Shown in pieces: positions 35,217 through 45,533 of a stretch of DNA of 64,000 bases. Origin of the DNA: Streptomyces sp. HNM0574 (GTDB lineage: Bacteria; Actinomycetota; Actinomycetes; Streptomycetales; Streptomycetaceae); NCBI RefSeq assembly GCF_012726235.1, contig NZ_JAASAH010000001.1:62001-126000 (forward strand). Direction: 5' to 3'. A program made the position numbers and the translations under genes. Position 1 is the stretch's first letter. Every line of letters begins with the position of its first letter. The notes under the pieces are model-generated. The model saw only the letters and a list, made by a program, of their open reading frames with translations, had not been told where the DNA came from and did no database searches.

Positions 35217-36823
35217 CGGGGAATCATCAGACGCTGACGCTGCTGCTGTTCAGCGCGGTCGTCGCGGTCACGCTCGGCATCACCAGCTGGGCGGCGCGAC
35301 GGCGGGCGGGGTCGCCGGAGGAGTTCTACGCGGGCGGGCGGCTGTTCACCCCGATGGAGAACGGTTTCGCCATCGCGGGCGACTACATGTCGGCCGCGTC
35401 GTTCCTGGGCATCTCCGGCATCATCGCGCTGTACGGCTACGACGGCATGCTCTACTCCGTCGGCTTCCTCGTCGCCTGGCTGGTCGTGCTGATGCTGGTG
35501 GCCGAACTCGTGCGCAACTGCGGCCGGTTCACGCTGGCCGACGTCGTCGCCGCGCGGATGCGGGAGCGGCCCGTCCGGATCGCGACGGGGGTCTCCTCGG
35601 TGACGGTCTCGGTGCTGTACCTCGTCGCGCAGATGGTCGGGGCCGGGGCGCTGGTGGCGCTGCTGCTGGGCGGGTCGAGCGGCGCGGCCACCTCGTGGAC
35701 GGTGGTCGGGGTCGGCGCGCTCATGATCTTCTACGTGTCCTGCGGCGGCATGCGGGCCACGACCTGGATCCAGATCGTCAAGGCCGTCCTGCTGATGGGC
35801 GGGGCGCTGCTGCTCACCGTGCTCGTCCTGGTCCGCTTCGGCGGCGATCTCGGGGCGCTGCTGGCCACGGCGGCCGAACACAGCGGCCACGGGCGGGACT
35901 TCCTCGCGCCGGGGCTCCAGTACGGCGGCGACTGGACGCACCGGCTGGACTTCATCAGCCTCGGCGTCGCGCTCGTGCTGGGCACGGCCGGGCTGCCGCA
36001 CATCCTGTCCCGCTTCTACACCGTCCCGACGGCACGGGCCGCGCGCCGGTCCGTCGTGTGGTCGGTGGGGCTGATCGGCAGCTTCTACCTGATGACGATC
36101 GTGCTGGGCTTCGGCGCCGCCGCCGTGGTCGGCACGGCCGCGGTGCGCGGTTCGGACCCGGCGGGGAACACGGCGCTGCCGCTGCTCTCGGTCGAACTGG
36201 GCGGCGGCGCCGGGTCGACGGGCGGCTCGGTGCTGTTCGCGCTGGTCGCCGCCGTCGCCTTCGCCACCATCCTGGCCGTCGTCGCGGGCATCACGCTCGC
36301 CTCGTCCGCCTCCGTCGCGCACGACCTGTACGGCTCGCTGCGGCGCCGGAGGCCCACGGGCGCCGACGCGGGGCGCGAGGTGGGCGTCGCGCGGCTGGCG
36401 TCCGTCGTGATCGGGGCCGTCGCGGTGGCGCTCGGGCTGCTGGCGCAGGACCTGAACGTGGCGTTCCTGGTGGGGCTGGCCTTCGCCGTCGCCGCCTCGG
36501 CCAACCTGCCGGTGCTGCTGTACACGCTGTTCTGGCGGCGGTTCACCACGCGGGGCGCGGTCTGGTCGGTCTACGGCGGGCTGGCGCCCGCGGTGCTGCT
36601 CGTGGTGCTCTCGCCCGTCGTCTCGGGCGCGCCCGGGGCGTTCTTCCCCGGCGTGGACTTCGCGCTCTTCCCGCTGGAGAACCCGGGACTGGTCTCCGTC
36701 CCGCTGGGCTTCCTCGCGGGCTGGGTGGGCACCGTCACCTCGCGCCCCGGACAGGACCCCTCGGGCCCCGCGCGGCACGCGGAGACGGAGGTGCGGGCGC
36801 TCACCGGGGCCGGCGCGGTCTGA
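35213..36823 (+). CDS. Sodium:solute symporter, acetate/monocarboxylate (ActP/MctP) type
   Basis: A 536-residue membrane protein with about 13 hydrophobic helices. The SSS family signature appears in FYAGGRLFTPMENGFAIAGDYMSAASFLGISG, LVAQMVGAGALV and LPHILSRFYTVPTARAARRSVVWS. The last is typical of acetate permeases. It should import acetate, pyruvate or a similar acid with sodium or protons. GTG start overlaps the DUF485 stop by 4 nt, an operon pair. It converges, only 11 nt apart, with a DcuS-type sensor kinase on the other strand; no hairpin lies between them. Confidence 0.9.
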   Translation: MTGNHQTLTLLLFSAVVAVTLGITSWAARRRAGSPEEFYAGGRLFTPMENGFAIAGDYMSAASFLGISGIIALYGYDGMLYSVGFLVAWLVVLMLVAELVRNCGRFTLADVVAARMRERPVRIATGVSSVTVSVLYLVAQMVGAGALVALLLGGSSGAATSWTVVGVGALMIFYVSCGGMRATTWIQIVKAVLLMGGALLLTVLVLVRFGGDLGALLATAAEHSGHGRDFLAPGLQYGGDWTHRLDFISLGVALVLGTAGLPHILSRFYTVPTARAARRSVVWSVGLIGSFYLMTIVLGFGAAAVVGTAAVRGSDPAGNTALPLLSVELGGGAGSTGGSVLFALVAAVAFATILAVVAGITLASSASVAHDLYGSLRRRRPTGADAGREVGVARLASVVIGAVAVALGLLAQDLNVAFLVGLAFAVAASANLPVLLYTLFWRRFTTRGAVWSVYGGLAPAVLLVVLSPVVSGAPGAFFPGVDFALFPLENPGLVSVPLGFLAGWVGTVTSRPGQDPSGPARHAETEVRALTGAGAV

Positions 36824-36834
36824 CGGGGCGCGGC

Positions 36835-38616
36835 TCAGTCCGCCTCCGGCGGGCGGAGGGCCTGCGGGAGGTGGACGGTGAACCGGGCGCCGCCGGTGGG
36901 CGCCCGGTCGACGCGGGCGGTGCCGCCGTGCCGTTCGGCGAGGCGGCGGACGAGGGCCAGGCCGAGGCCGCGCCGGCGGTGGGCCGGGGGCTCCTTGGTC
37001 GACCAGCCCTCGGAGAAGACGAGTTCGCGGCGGTCCGGCGGAATCCCGGGCCCGCTGTCGCTGACCCGCAGCAGCAGGCCCGTCCCTTCGCGCGCGGGCC
37101 CGGTGCCCGCCGGCCGGGAGGGCTCAACTCCGGGCTCCGGGGCGTGCGTCGGAATCTCGCCCGAGCTCTCGGGAGCGGACGCGTCGGGGGTCGTGCGGAG
37201 TTCGACGGTGACCCACGGGTCGGCCGAACCGGAGGCCGCGTCCAGGGCGTTGTCGACGAGGTTGCCCACCACGGTGGCCACCTCGCGCGGGTCGACCAGC
37301 CGGTTGGGGAGCGGCGGGGCCGGGGCGAAGCGGAGGGCGACGCCGCGTTCCGCGGCCACCGTCGCCTTGCCCACCAGCAGCGCCGCCAGCAGCGGGTCGC
37401 GCACCCGCTCGGTGACCTCCTCCGCGGTGGTGCGGCGGGCGCCGACGGCCTCGCTGAGGTAGTGCACCGCCTCGTCGTGCAGGCCGAGTTCGAGCAGCCC
37501 GAGCAGGATGTGCATGCGGTTGGCGTGGTCGTGGTCCTGGGCGCGGAGGGCGTCGATCAGGCCGCGTGAGCCGTCGAGTTCGCGGCCGAGTTCCTCCAGC
37601 TCGGTGCGGTCGCGGAGGGTGACCACGGCGCCGCCGTCGCCGGTCGGCATCCGGTTGGCGACGAGCACCCGGCCCTCGCGCACCGTGAGCAGGTCACCGC
37701 CGGTGACGTGGCCGGCGAGCACGTCGGCGGTGCGGCCCGGGCCGAGCACGTCCCCGAGCGGGCGTCCCGCGTCCTCGGGGCGCAGTCCGAGGAGCCGCTG
37801 GGCCTCGTCGTTGACCAGCCGGAGCCGGCCGCGGCTGTCGAGCGCGACGACGCCCTCGCGGATGCCGTGCAGCATCGCCTCGCGCTCGTCGAGCAGCGCG
37901 GAGATGTCGGAGAAGGCCAGGTCGTGGGTCTGCTTCTGGAGGCGCCGGGAGATCAGCAGCGCCGCCAGCACCCCGAGCCCGAGGGCGCCGCCCGCGTACG
38001 CCAGCAGCTCCGGTACCTCGCCGATCAGCCGGTCGCGGACCCCGCCGTAGGCGATGCCGACGGAGACCGCGCCGACGACGCGCCCCTCCTCGTCCCGCAG
38101 CGGCACCTTGCCGCGCGCCGAGCGGCCGAGGGTGCCGTCGTCGATGTGCCGCACCTCGTGCCCGGCGAGGGCCCGGGTGGGGTCGGTGGAGACGTGCCGG
38201 CCGACGCGGTCCGGCTCCGGGTGCGACCAGCGGATGCCGCGGCGGTCCATCACCACGACGTAGCCCGCGCCGGTGGCCTTACGGACGCGTTCCGCGTCCC
38301 GCTCCACGGGGCCGTCGGGGGTCGGGCCCGCCGGGTCCCTGAGCTTGTCGGCGAGGCCGGGCCGGGTGGCGGTGGTCTGGGCGATGGCCAGGGCGCGGTC
38401 CATGGCCTGGTTGTCGAGCTCGTCGCTGAGCGGGGCGAGGAAGAAGCCGGTGGCGACGGCCGTCACGCCGGTCACGATCGCCAGCTGCATGAGCAGGACC
38501 TGTGAGAACACCTTCCGCGGCCAGCGCGGCCGCAGCCGCCCGCGGAGCGTCCGCCGGCCGGAGTGCTTCCCGGGCGACGGCGACGGGGCGGGCGGCGGTG
38601 CGGGGGGAGCGGGCAC
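36835..38616 (-). CDS. DcuS/CitA-type sensor histidine kinase (orphan)
   Basis: A 593-residue membrane kinase. GTG at 38616 has GAGGA 5 nt upstream. Two membrane helices (about 36-58, VLLMQLAIVTGVTAVATGFFL, and about 200-225) bracket a periplasmic-side PASp (CACHE-like) sensor with GAGYVVVMDRRGIRWSHPEP and DEEGRVVGAVSVGI, as in citrate and C4-dicarboxylate sensors. A cytoplasmic PAS follows, then the phospho-acceptor region ALRAQDHDHANRMHILLGLLEL (HDxxN motif), N box NLVDNALDAA, G1 DSGPGIPP and G2 RRRGLGLALV. All catalytic motifs are present. No response regulator gene is adjacent on either side. Facing the acetate-type symporter, it may sense a carboxylate, but this is inference. Confidence 0.92.
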   Translation of the reverse strand: MPAPPAPPPAPSPSPGKHSGRRTLRGRLRPRWPRKVFSQVLLMQLAIVTGVTAVATGFFLAPLSDELDNQAMDRALAIAQTTATRPGLADKLRDPAGPTPDGPVERDAERVRKATGAGYVVVMDRRGIRWSHPEPDRVGRHVSTDPTRALAGHEVRHIDDGTLGRSARGKVPLRDEEGRVVGAVSVGIAYGGVRDRLIGEVPELLAYAGGALGLGVLAALLISRRLQKQTHDLAFSDISALLDEREAMLHGIREGVVALDSRGRLRLVNDEAQRLLGLRPEDAGRPLGDVLGPGRTADVLAGHVTGGDLLTVREGRVLVANRMPTGDGGAVVTLRDRTELEELGRELDGSRGLIDALRAQDHDHANRMHILLGLLELGLHDEAVHYLSEAVGARRTTAEEVTERVRDPLLAALLVGKATVAAERGVALRFAPAPPLPNRLVDPREVATVVGNLVDNALDAASGSADPWVTVELRTTPDASAPESSGEIPTHAPEPGVEPSRPAGTGPAREGTGLLLRVSDSGPGIPPDRRELVFSEGWSTKEPPAHRRRGLGLALVRRLAERHGGTARVDRAPTGGARFTVHLPQALRPPEAD

Positions 38617-38759
38617 GGGGGTCCTCGGCGGTGCGGTGGCGGCGTCCGTCGGACGGTAGCGCCTGGACGGCTCCCGCGCTGTGACGCCGCCGACGCCCCT
38701 CGCCCGGGGCCGGGCCCGTCAGGACCGGCGGGCCGTGATCGGCCCCGTCCGGTCACCGG

Positions 38760-39701
38760 TCAACCGGCCGTCCCCGTCACGGAGTCGATGTGCAGCGGGG
38801 CCGGGACGCCCGGGGCCGCGCCGCAGCTCGCGACGGAGGTGGCGCTCTCGGGGGTCGGGGCCGCGCTGATCCGGACCCGCCAGTTCCGGCCGTCGGTGTG
38901 CGCGACGCGGACGTCCCAGGCGTGGGCCTCGCCGTCGTCTCCGGGGAGCACCGGATCGGTGCCGGTGACCGTCAGTGCCCCGGCGCGGGTCTCGCCGGTG
39001 CGGGCCCGGACGGCGAGGTCGGCGGCCTGGCCCGGGCGGTCCCAGACGGACCGGCCGCGGCAGCCGTCCGTCACGATCCGGCCGCCGGCCGCCGCGTCGA
39101 GGATCTCCTTGACGCCGGGCGCGGTGGCCCGCCCGTACGCGTAGCCGTAGGGCAGGACGAGCAGGGTCGGGGAGAAGCGGTGGCCGCCGATGTGGGTGAC
39201 CTCCCAGATGTCGCCGCTGCCGGAGGCGGCGAGTTCGGCGGCGAGCGGGCGGCCGGTGAGGGCGCAGCAGCGGTCGCGCTTGCCGTTGGTGCACACCAGG
39301 GCGAGCGGCTCCCCCTCGTACGGCTCCCAGTCCGCGCCCTCGTGGTCGCCGGAGCCGAGCCGGGCGAAGTCCAGGCCGAGCAGGGGCGCGGGGGAGCCGG
39401 CCAGGACGGTGCGGCGCACCCAGGAGCGGCCGGGGGCGGTGTGCGCGAGGAAGGCGGTGCGGCGCGGGGCGCCGGGGACGTCGGCGTGCCGGCCGGGGCG
39501 GCGGATCAGCGCGACGCGGACCCCGTGCGGGGCTGCGGCCTCCTCCAGGGCCCGGCCGAGCGCGGGGTCGAGGCGGCTCTGGGTGAGGGCCTTGGCGCCC
39601 CACGGGCCGGGCTGTTCGAGGAGGAGCCAGGTGCGGGCGGTGGCGGCCGTCCCCATGAGGGGTTCGGCGAGCGCCCGGGAAGCGGTCGCGCACGTATTCA
39701 C
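38760..39701 (-). CDS. Sucrase/ferredoxin-like family protein
   Basis: A 313-residue protein. GTG at 39701 gives MNTCATASRALAEPLMGTA; upstream frame is open but unlike the family, and a TATGGT hexamer lies 6 nt before this start. The Suc/Fer-like signature includes WLLLEQPGPWGAKAL, a VCTNGKRDRCCALTGRPLA cysteine segment and GHRFSPTLLVLPYGYAYGR. Members have a thioredoxin-like ferredoxin fold and may carry a 2Fe-2S cluster. The role is unknown. It diverges from the CobW-like gene. Confidence 0.85.
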   Translation of the reverse strand: MNTCATASRALAEPLMGTAATARTWLLLEQPGPWGAKALTQSRLDPALGRALEEAAAPHGVRVALIRRPGRHADVPGAPRRTAFLAHTAPGRSWVRRTVLAGSPAPLLGLDFARLGSGDHEGADWEPYEGEPLALVCTNGKRDRCCALTGRPLAAELAASGSGDIWEVTHIGGHRFSPTLLVLPYGYAYGRATAPGVKEILDAAAGGRIVTDGCRGRSVWDRPGQAADLAVRARTGETRAGALTVTGTDPVLPGDDGEAHAWDVRVAHTDGRNWRVRISAAPTPESATSVASCGAAPGVPAPLHIDSVTGTAG

Positions 39702-39713
39702 GCGGCGACCATA
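39702..39713 (-). promoter_or_regulatory. Leaderless-type -10 element for the Suc/Fer-like gene
   Basis: On the minus strand TATGGT (39713-39708) is followed by 6 nt and then GTG at 39701. This gives a start codon at the predicted transcription start. Confidence 0.55.
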
Positions 39714-39901
39714 ACCTCTGGCGTACGCCGTCACCTGCACACATGCCGGGTGCCGCGGGCCGGGGCGGGCTCGGTCCCGCGCGCGGGGCTCCGCTACGAT
39801 CGGCAGCTTCGCAGGGCTCGCGGCGGCGGCCCGCGCGGGGCGGCGGGAGCGGTCCGGCACGGGGTGCGCGGCCGCGGCGGTCAGGTACGGAAGGCAGCCA
39901 G

Positions 39902-41023
39902 GTGACCAGCACACGCAGGATTCCGGTCGTCGTTCTCGCGGGCTTCCTCGGGGCGGGCAAGACGACCCTGCTCAACCATCTGCTGCGGCACAGCGCGGGC
40001 ACCCGGATCGGCGCCGTCGTCAACGACTTCGGCAGCATCGAGATCGACGCGATGACCGTCGCCGGGCAGGTCGACTCGATGGTCTCGCTCGGTGACGGCT
40101 GCCTCTGCTGCGCCGTGGACACCGACGACCTGGACGGCGTGCTGGAGCGGCTCGCGCACCCCTCGGCCGGGATGGACGTGATCGTCGTCGAGGCCAGCGG
40201 GCTGGCCGAGCCGGAGACGCTGATCCGCATGATCCTCGCCAGCGCCAGCCCGCACATCGTCTACGGCGGGCTCGCCGAGGTCGTCGACGCCGCGGAGATC
40301 GACGGCACCCGCGAGCGGCACCCGGAGCTCGACCGGCACCTGCGCGCCGCCGACCTGGTGGTCCTCAACAAGGCGGACCGGGTGGACACTTCCGGGCAGC
40401 AGCGGCTGCTGGCGGCCCTGGAGGAGCTCAGCCCGGGCACCCCGGTGGTACCCGCGGCGTACGGCCGGGTCGACCCGGGGCTGTTCTTCGACCCGTCGAT
40501 GCGCCCGCGTCCGGACGTCGAACAGCTCTCGTTCGACGCGCTCTTGCGGGAGGAGGACGCCGACGACCACGCGGGCCATCTGCACGCGGCCTACGAAAGC
40601 GTCGAGTTCGTCTCGGAGCGGCCGCTGGACCCGCGCCGGTTCCTGGAGTTCCTCGACAGCCGCCCGGCCGGGCTGTACCGGATGAAGGGCTGGGCCGACT
40701 TCGGTCCGGCCGACCCGGAGCACCGCTACGCCCTGCACGCGGTCGGCGGCTTCCTCCGGTTCACGCCGCAGGACCGGGCGTCGGGCCCCGGCACCCAGCT
40801 GGTGATGATCGGCTCCGGCGTCGACGGCGACGCGCTCCGCTCCGGCCTGGCGGCCTGCGTCGCCGAGCCGGACGCGCCGGTGGACCCGCGGGCCATGTGG
40901 GGCGTGCTGCGCTACGTGGACCGCCCGGCGGAACAGCAGCCGGAGGAGGAGCCCGAGGAGCAGGAACTCCCGCCGCTCGACGAGGAGTTCACCGGCCCGG
41001 CCGGGTCGTACGCCGGGTACTGA
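39902..41023 (+). CDS. CobW/Zur-regulated-type GTP-binding metallochaperone
   Basis: A 373-residue G3E P-loop GTPase. GTG at 39902 is preceded by GGAAGG. The P loop is LAGFLGAGKTTLL (12-24), the zinc motif CxCC is at Cys67, Cys69 and Cys70 (GDGCLCCAV), and base recognition is VVLNKADRV. The C-terminal CobW domain begins near FVSERPLDPRRF. A His/Asp/Glu stretch (DADDHAGHLHAA) near residue 220 could bind metal. Such proteins deliver zinc or cobalt to target enzymes under metal shortage. No Zur box could be identified with confidence. It converges with parC at a perfect hairpin. Confidence 0.92.
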   Translation: MTSTRRIPVVVLAGFLGAGKTTLLNHLLRHSAGTRIGAVVNDFGSIEIDAMTVAGQVDSMVSLGDGCLCCAVDTDDLDGVLERLAHPSAGMDVIVVEASGLAEPETLIRMILASASPHIVYGGLAEVVDAAEIDGTRERHPELDRHLRAADLVVLNKADRVDTSGQQRLLAALEELSPGTPVVPAAYGRVDPGLFFDPSMRPRPDVEQLSFDALLREEDADDHAGHLHAAYESVEFVSERPLDPRRFLEFLDSRPAGLYRMKGWADFGPADPEHRYALHAVGGFLRFTPQDRASGPGTQLVMIGSGVDGDALRSGLAACVAEPDAPVDPRAMWGVLRYVDRPAEQQPEEEPEEQELPPLDEEFTGPAGSYAGY

Positions 41024-41034
41024 GCCCGCACAGC

Positions 41035-41071
41035 ACGACGGCCGGGTACGCGGTGCGTACCCGGCCGTCGT
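41035..41071. terminator. Shared terminator, CobW-like gene and parC
   Basis: A perfect 17-bp stem (ACGACGGCCGGGTACGC at 41035-41051 with 41055-41071) with a GGT loop lies between the convergent genes. Confidence 0.9.
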
Positions 41072-41093
41072 CGCTGCCTGCCGTGTCAGCCCG

Positions 41094-43544
41094 TCACGCG
41101 GGCCCGGCGACGGAGGCCACGCGCTTCTTCAGCGGAACCCCGGAGCCGTCCCGGCGCGGGTCGGTCTCGGGGAGTTCGGCCGCGGCGCCCGTGGACGTCG
41201 CCGCCTTGGCCGGAGCCGGCCCGGCCCAGGCGAAGGTGAGACAGTCCTCGCCCTTGAGGAAGCGCTGGCAGCGCACGCCGCCCGTGGCGCGGCCCTTGCG
41301 CGGGTACTGGTCGAACGGCGTGAGCTTCGCCGTGCACAGGGCGTCGTCCAGGGTGCCGTGCGAACCGGATTGCGTGAAGACCACGGCCTCCGCCGACGGG
41401 TCGACCGCCGTGAAGGAGAGGACCTTCGCCTCGCCCTGGAGCTTGATCCCGGCCACACCGCCGGCCGCGCGGCCCTGCGGCCGCACCTGCGAGGCCTGGT
41501 AGCGCAGGAGCTGCGCCTCGTCGGTGATGAAGACCAAGTCCTCCTCGCCGGTGCGGAGTTCGACGGCGCCGACGATCCGGTCGTCGTCCTTGAGGGTGAT
41601 GACCTCCAGCTCGTCCTTCTGCGCCGGGTAGTCGGGTACGACGCGCTTGACGACGCCCTGTTCGGTGCCGAGGGCGAGGCCGGGGGAGGACTCGTCGAGC
41701 GTGGTCAGGCAGACCAGCCGCTCGCCGGACTCCAGCGTCAGGAACTCCGAAATCGGCGCCCCGCCCGCGAGGTTGGGCGCCGCCGGGCTCTCCGGCAGCT
41801 GCGGGAGATCCACCACGGGCAGCCGCAGCAGCCGCCCGGCCGAGGTGACGGCGCCGACCTCGCCGCGTGCCGTCGCGGGGACGGCGGAGACGATCACGTC
41901 GTGCTTGACGCGCTTGCCGTCGCCGCCGACCGGGGCCTCGCCGGTGGCCGTGCGGGCGAGCATGCCCGTGGAGGACAGCAGCACCCGGCACGGGTCGTCG
42001 GGCATCTCCAGCGGCACGGCGGCGACCGTCGTGCCGGCGGACTCCAGCAGTTCGGTGCGGCGCGGGGTGGCGAACTTCTTGGAGATCGCCGCGAGTTCGG
42101 CGGAGACGAGCTTGCGCAGCTCGGCGTCCGATTCGAGGATCTCGGTCAGCTTCTCGATGTCCGCGGTGAGTTCGTCGCGCTCGCTCTCCAGCTCGATGCG
42201 GTCGAACTTGGTGAGGCGGCGCAGCGGGGTGTCCAGGATGTACTGGGTCTGGACGTCGCTGAGGTCGAAGCGGGAGATCAGCGACTGCTTGGCCTCGGCC
42301 GCGTTCTCGCTGGAGCGGATGATCCGGATGACCTCGTCGATGTCGACCAGCGCGACCAGCAGGCCCTCGACCAGGTGCAGCCGGTCGCGCCGCTTGGTGC
42401 GGCGGAACTCGCTGCGGCGGCGGACCACCGTGAAGCGGTGGTCGACGTAGACCTCCAGCAGCTCCTTCAGGCCCAGCGTCAGCGGCTGGCCGTCCACCAG
42501 CGCGACGTTGTTGATGCCGAAGGACTCCTCCATCGGCGTCAGTTTGTACAGCTGCTCCAGCACGGCCTCGGGGTTGAAGCCGTTCTTCAGCTCGATGACG
42601 AGACGCAGCCCGTGCTCGCGGTCGGTGAGGTCCTTGACGTCCGCGATGCCCTGCAGCTTCTTCGCGTTGACCAGGTCCTTGACCTTGGAGATGACCTTCT
42701 CCGGGCCGACGGTGAAGGGCAGTTCGGTGACGATGATGCCCTTGCGGCGCGGGGTGACCTGCTCGATCGCCGTCGTCGCGCGCATCTTGAAGGTGCCGCG
42801 GCCCTTCGCGTACGCGTCCCGGACGCCCTCCAGGCCGACGATCCGGCCGCCGGTCGGGAGGTCGGGTCCTGGCACGAAACGCATCAGCGTCTCCAGGTCG
42901 GCGCCCGGGTGCTTGACCAGGTGGCGGGCGGCGGCGACGACCTCGCCGAGGTTGTGCGGCGGCATGTTCGTCGCCATGCCGACCGCGATCCCGGAGGCGC
43001 CGTTGACCAGGAGGTTGGGGTACGCGGCGGGGAGCGCGGCGGGCTCCTCCTCGCTGCCGTCGTAGTTCGGCCCGAAGTCGACGGTGTCCTCGTCGATGGA
43101 CTCGACCATCAGCCCGGCGGCCGGCGCGGCCTTGCACTCGGTGTACCGCATGGCGGCGGGCGGGTCGTCGTTGCCGAGCGAGCCGAAGTTGCCGTGGCCG
43201 TCGACCAGGGGCAGCCGCATTGTGAAGGACTGCGCCATCCGCACCAGCGCGTCGTAGATCGCCGTGTCGCCGTGCGGGTGGAGCTTGCCCATCACCTCAC
43301 CCACGACGCGGGCGCACTTCACGTAGTTCCGCTCGGGGCGCAGCCCCATCTCGTGCATCTGGTACAGGATGCGGCGCTGCACGGGCTTCATTCCGTCGCG
43401 GGCGTCGGGGAGCGCGCGGGAGTAGATGACCGAGTAGGCGTACTCCAGGAACGAGCCCTGCATCTCGTCGACGACGTCGATGTCGAGGATGCGCTCCTCG
43501 AAGTCGTCGTCCGGCGGCGGGGTCTTCGTACTGCGGCGGGCCAT
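41094..43544 (-). CDS. parC: DNA topoisomerase IV subunit A (ParC)
   Basis: An 816-residue enzyme read from ATG 43544 ([11 protein letters not shown]), with AGGAG upstream. It has the winged-helix and tower domains of type IIA topoisomerases: [33 protein letters not shown], and the catalytic Tyr134 in [13 protein letters not shown]-type C-terminal blades (about 500-790) lack the GyrA box, as expected for a ParC-like protein. With ParE it unlinks replicated chromosomes. It is divergent from the M16 peptidase genes, separated by 552 nt. Confidence 0.95.
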   Translation of the reverse strand: MARRSTKTPPPDDDFEERILDIDVVDEMQGSFLEYAYSVIYSRALPDARDGMKPVQRRILYQMHEMGLRPERNYVKCARVVGEVMGKLHPHGDTAIYDALVRMAQSFTMRLPLVDGHGNFGSLGNDDPPAAMRYTECKAAPAAGLMVESIDEDTVDFGPNYDGSEEEPAALPAAYPNLLVNGASGIAVGMATNMPPHNLGEVVAAARHLVKHPGADLETLMRFVPGPDLPTGGRIVGLEGVRDAYAKGRGTFKMRATTAIEQVTPRRKGIIVTELPFTVGPEKVISKVKDLVNAKKLQGIADVKDLTDREHGLRLVIELKNGFNPEAVLEQLYKLTPMEESFGINNVALVDGQPLTLGLKELLEVYVDHRFTVVRRRSEFRRTKRRDRLHLVEGLLVALVDIDEVIRIIRSSENAAEAKQSLISRFDLSDVQTQYILDTPLRRLTKFDRIELESERDELTADIEKLTEILESDAELRKLVSAELAAISKKFATPRRTELLESAGTTVAAVPLEMPDDPCRVLLSSTGMLARTATGEAPVGGDGKRVKHDVIVSAVPATARGEVGAVTSAGRLLRLPVVDLPQLPESPAAPNLAGGAPISEFLTLESGERLVCLTTLDESSPGLALGTEQGVVKRVVPDYPAQKDELEVITLKDDDRIVGAVELRTGEEDLVFITDEAQLLRYQASQVRPQGRAAGGVAGIKLQGEAKVLSFTAVDPSAEAVVFTQSGSHGTLDDALCTAKLTPFDQYPRKGRATGGVRCQRFLKGEDCLTFAWAGPAPAKAATSTGAAAELPETDPRRDGSGVPLKKRVASVAGPA

Positions 43545-44096
43545 CGCGGGTGCGGCTCCTTCGTGCGTACGGCCGGGGCGGGCGGGCCGCGGGGCGGCGC
43601 CCGGCCCGGGCGGTCGGTCGGCGGGTCGTGCGGACGGTGCGGGGCGCGGTGGACGCCGGTGCCCCGGAACTGCCGCCGACCATTGTGGACCGCCGCACCG
43701 ACAGTGCTCCCGGCGACCCGGCCGTGACCGGCGGCGCCGGGGCCGGGGGCGGCCGGGAACGTGCGCGCGCGGGGCGCACCGGCGTGCGGCGGGGCGTGAA
43801 CCGACGCACGGCGACGGTTCACGCACGTACGGTACGGGAACTTCGCATGTTGTCACCGCGGTTGCATACAGTGACAGGATCCGACGCGACGTACGGCACC
43901 GCACGTGGCCGGCCCGTGGCGGCACCCGCTCCGGCCGGTCCACGGGCTTCCCGCCCGGCACCAACCGCACCGCTGCCGCCCTTGACGACCACCCCGTCGA
44001 CGCGCCCCGCCTTCGACGGCCGACGCCGACCGACGACCAACGCCCTTGACGACCAACGCCATTGAAGAACAACGCGATCGAAGGGACTCGAAGCCC
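43545..44096. other. Divergent parC/M16 intergenic region
   Basis: This 552-nt region holds the parC and peptidase promoters. A 10-bp inverted repeat, GCGTGAACCG (43794-43803) with CGGTTCACGC (43815-43824), and a short AT-richer stretch near 43845-43880 (TTGTCA, GGTTGCATACAGTGACAGG) are the visible elements. No gene was found. Confidence 0.55.
43794..43824. repeat. Inverted repeat in the parC/M16 intergenic region
   Basis: GCGTGAACCG and its exact reverse complement CGGTTCACGC are separated by 11 nt. The core GTGAACCG also occurs in the repeats before hrdB. Confidence 0.7.
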
Positions 44097-45533
44097 ATGG
44101 GTCACACGGCCATGACTCCGACGCCTCCGCCATCCCCCTCCGAACAGGGAACCGCTTCGGCGGAGGCGCCCGCCGGCACCGGCGGGCTCACCGCGACGGA
44201 GCACCGGCTGGCCAACGGCCTGCGCGTGGTGCTCTCCCGGGACCACCTCACGCCGGTCGCAGCCGTCTGCCTCTGGTACGACGTCGGCTCCCGGCACGAG
44301 GTCGAGGGCCGCACGGGCCTGGCCCACCTCTTCGAGCACCTGATGTTCCAGGGCTCGGCCCAGGTGAAGGGCAACGGCCACTTCGAGCTGGTGCAGGGCG
44401 CCGGCGGTTCGCTCAACGGCACGACGAGCTTCGAGCGCACCAACTATTTCGAGACGATGCCGGCGCACGAACTGGAGCTCGCGCTCTGGCTGGAGGCGGA
44501 CCGCATGGGTTCGCTGCTCTCCGCGCTGGACGACGAGTCGATGGAGAACCAGCGCGACGTCGTGAAGAACGAGCGCCGCCAGCGGTACGACAACGTGCCC
44601 TACGGCACCGCGTTCGAGAAGCTGACGGCGATGGCCTACCCGGAGGGCCACCCGTACCACCACACGCCGATCGGTTCGATGGCCGACCTGGACGCGGCCT
44701 CGCTGAGGGACGCGCGCGAGTTCTTCCGTACGTACTACGCGCCGAACAACGCGGTGCTCTCGATCGTCGGCGACATCGACCCCGAGCAGACCCTGGCCTG
44801 GGTGGAGAAGTACTTCGGCTCGATCCCCGGGCACAGTGGCAAGCGCCCGCCGCGGGACGGCACGCTGCCCGAGGTGATCGGCGAGGAGAAGCGCGAACTC
44901 GTCGAGGAGGACGTCCCCTCCCGCGCGATGATGGCCGCCTACCGGCTGCCGCACGACGGCACCCGCGAGGCCGACGCGGCCGACGTCGCGCTGACCGCGC
45001 TGGGCGGCGGCGAGTCCTCGCGGCTGCACAACCGCCTGGTCCGCCGGGACCGGCTGGCGGTCGGCGCCGGCTTCGGCATGCTGCGGCTGGCCGGTGCGCC
45101 CTCGCTGGGCTGGCTGGACGTCAAGGCGTCCGGCGGGGTCGAGGTCGCCGACATCGAGGCGGCCGTCGACGACGAGCTGCGCCGCTTCGCCGAGGAGGGC
45201 CCGACCCCCGAGGAGATGGAGCGGGCGCAGGCCCAGCTGGAGCGCGAGTGGCTGGACCGGCTCGCCACGGTGGGCGGCCGCGCGGACGAACTCTGCCGGT
45301 ACGCCGTGCTGTTCGGCGACCCGCAGCTTGCGCTCACCGCCGTCGGCCGGGTGCTGGACGTCACCGCCGAGGAGGTGCGCGCGGTCGCGGCGGCCCGGCT
45401 CCGCCGGGACAACCGCGCGGTCCTGGTGTACGAGCCGACGGCCGAGCCGGCGGCACCGGAGGGGCCCGAGCCCGTGCTGGGCGAGGGCGCGGAAGTGGCA
45501 GCAGACAACGAGAACGAGGAGTCCGGCCAGTGA
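44097..45533 (+). CDS. M16-family zinc metallopeptidase, catalytic subunit
   Basis: A 478-residue protein; ATG at 44097 is chosen, with ATG 44112 an alternative. The inverted zinc motif HxxEH is intact as His77-Leu-Phe-Glu80-His81 (GLAHLFEHLMFQGS). The conserved NGxTSFERTNYFE and NERRQRYDNVPYG segments follow, with the third ligand expected near NER. M16 enzymes form clam-shell dimers that degrade short unfolded peptides. The partner gene starts 4 nt before this stop (GTGA overlap), so the two are coexpressed and probably form the two halves. No signal peptide is seen, so a cytoplasmic role is likely. Confidence 0.93.
   Translation: MGHTAMTPTPPPSPSEQGTASAEAPAGTGGLTATEHRLANGLRVVLSRDHLTPVAAVCLWYDVGSRHEVEGRTGLAHLFEHLMFQGSAQVKGNGHFELVQGAGGSLNGTTSFERTNYFETMPAHELELALWLEADRMGSLLSALDDESMENQRDVVKNERRQRYDNVPYGTAFEKLTAMAYPEGHPYHHTPIGSMADLDAASLRDAREFFRTYYAPNNAVLSIVGDIDPEQTLAWVEKYFGSIPGHSGKRPPRDGTLPEVIGEEKRELVEEDVPSRAMMAAYRLPHDGTREADAADVALTALGGGESSRLHNRLVRRDRLAVGAGFGMLRLAGAPSLGWLDVKASGGVEVADIEAAVDDELRRFAEEGPTPEEMERAQAQLEREWLDRLATVGGRADELCRYAVLFGDPQLALTAVGRVLDVTAEEVRAVAAARLRRDNRAVLVYEPTAEPAAPEGPEPVLGEGAEVAADNENEESGQ

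Noticed and set aside
43819..44133. Minus-strand open frames before parC
   Set aside because: Low-complexity product overlapping the inverted repeat and the start of the M16 gene.
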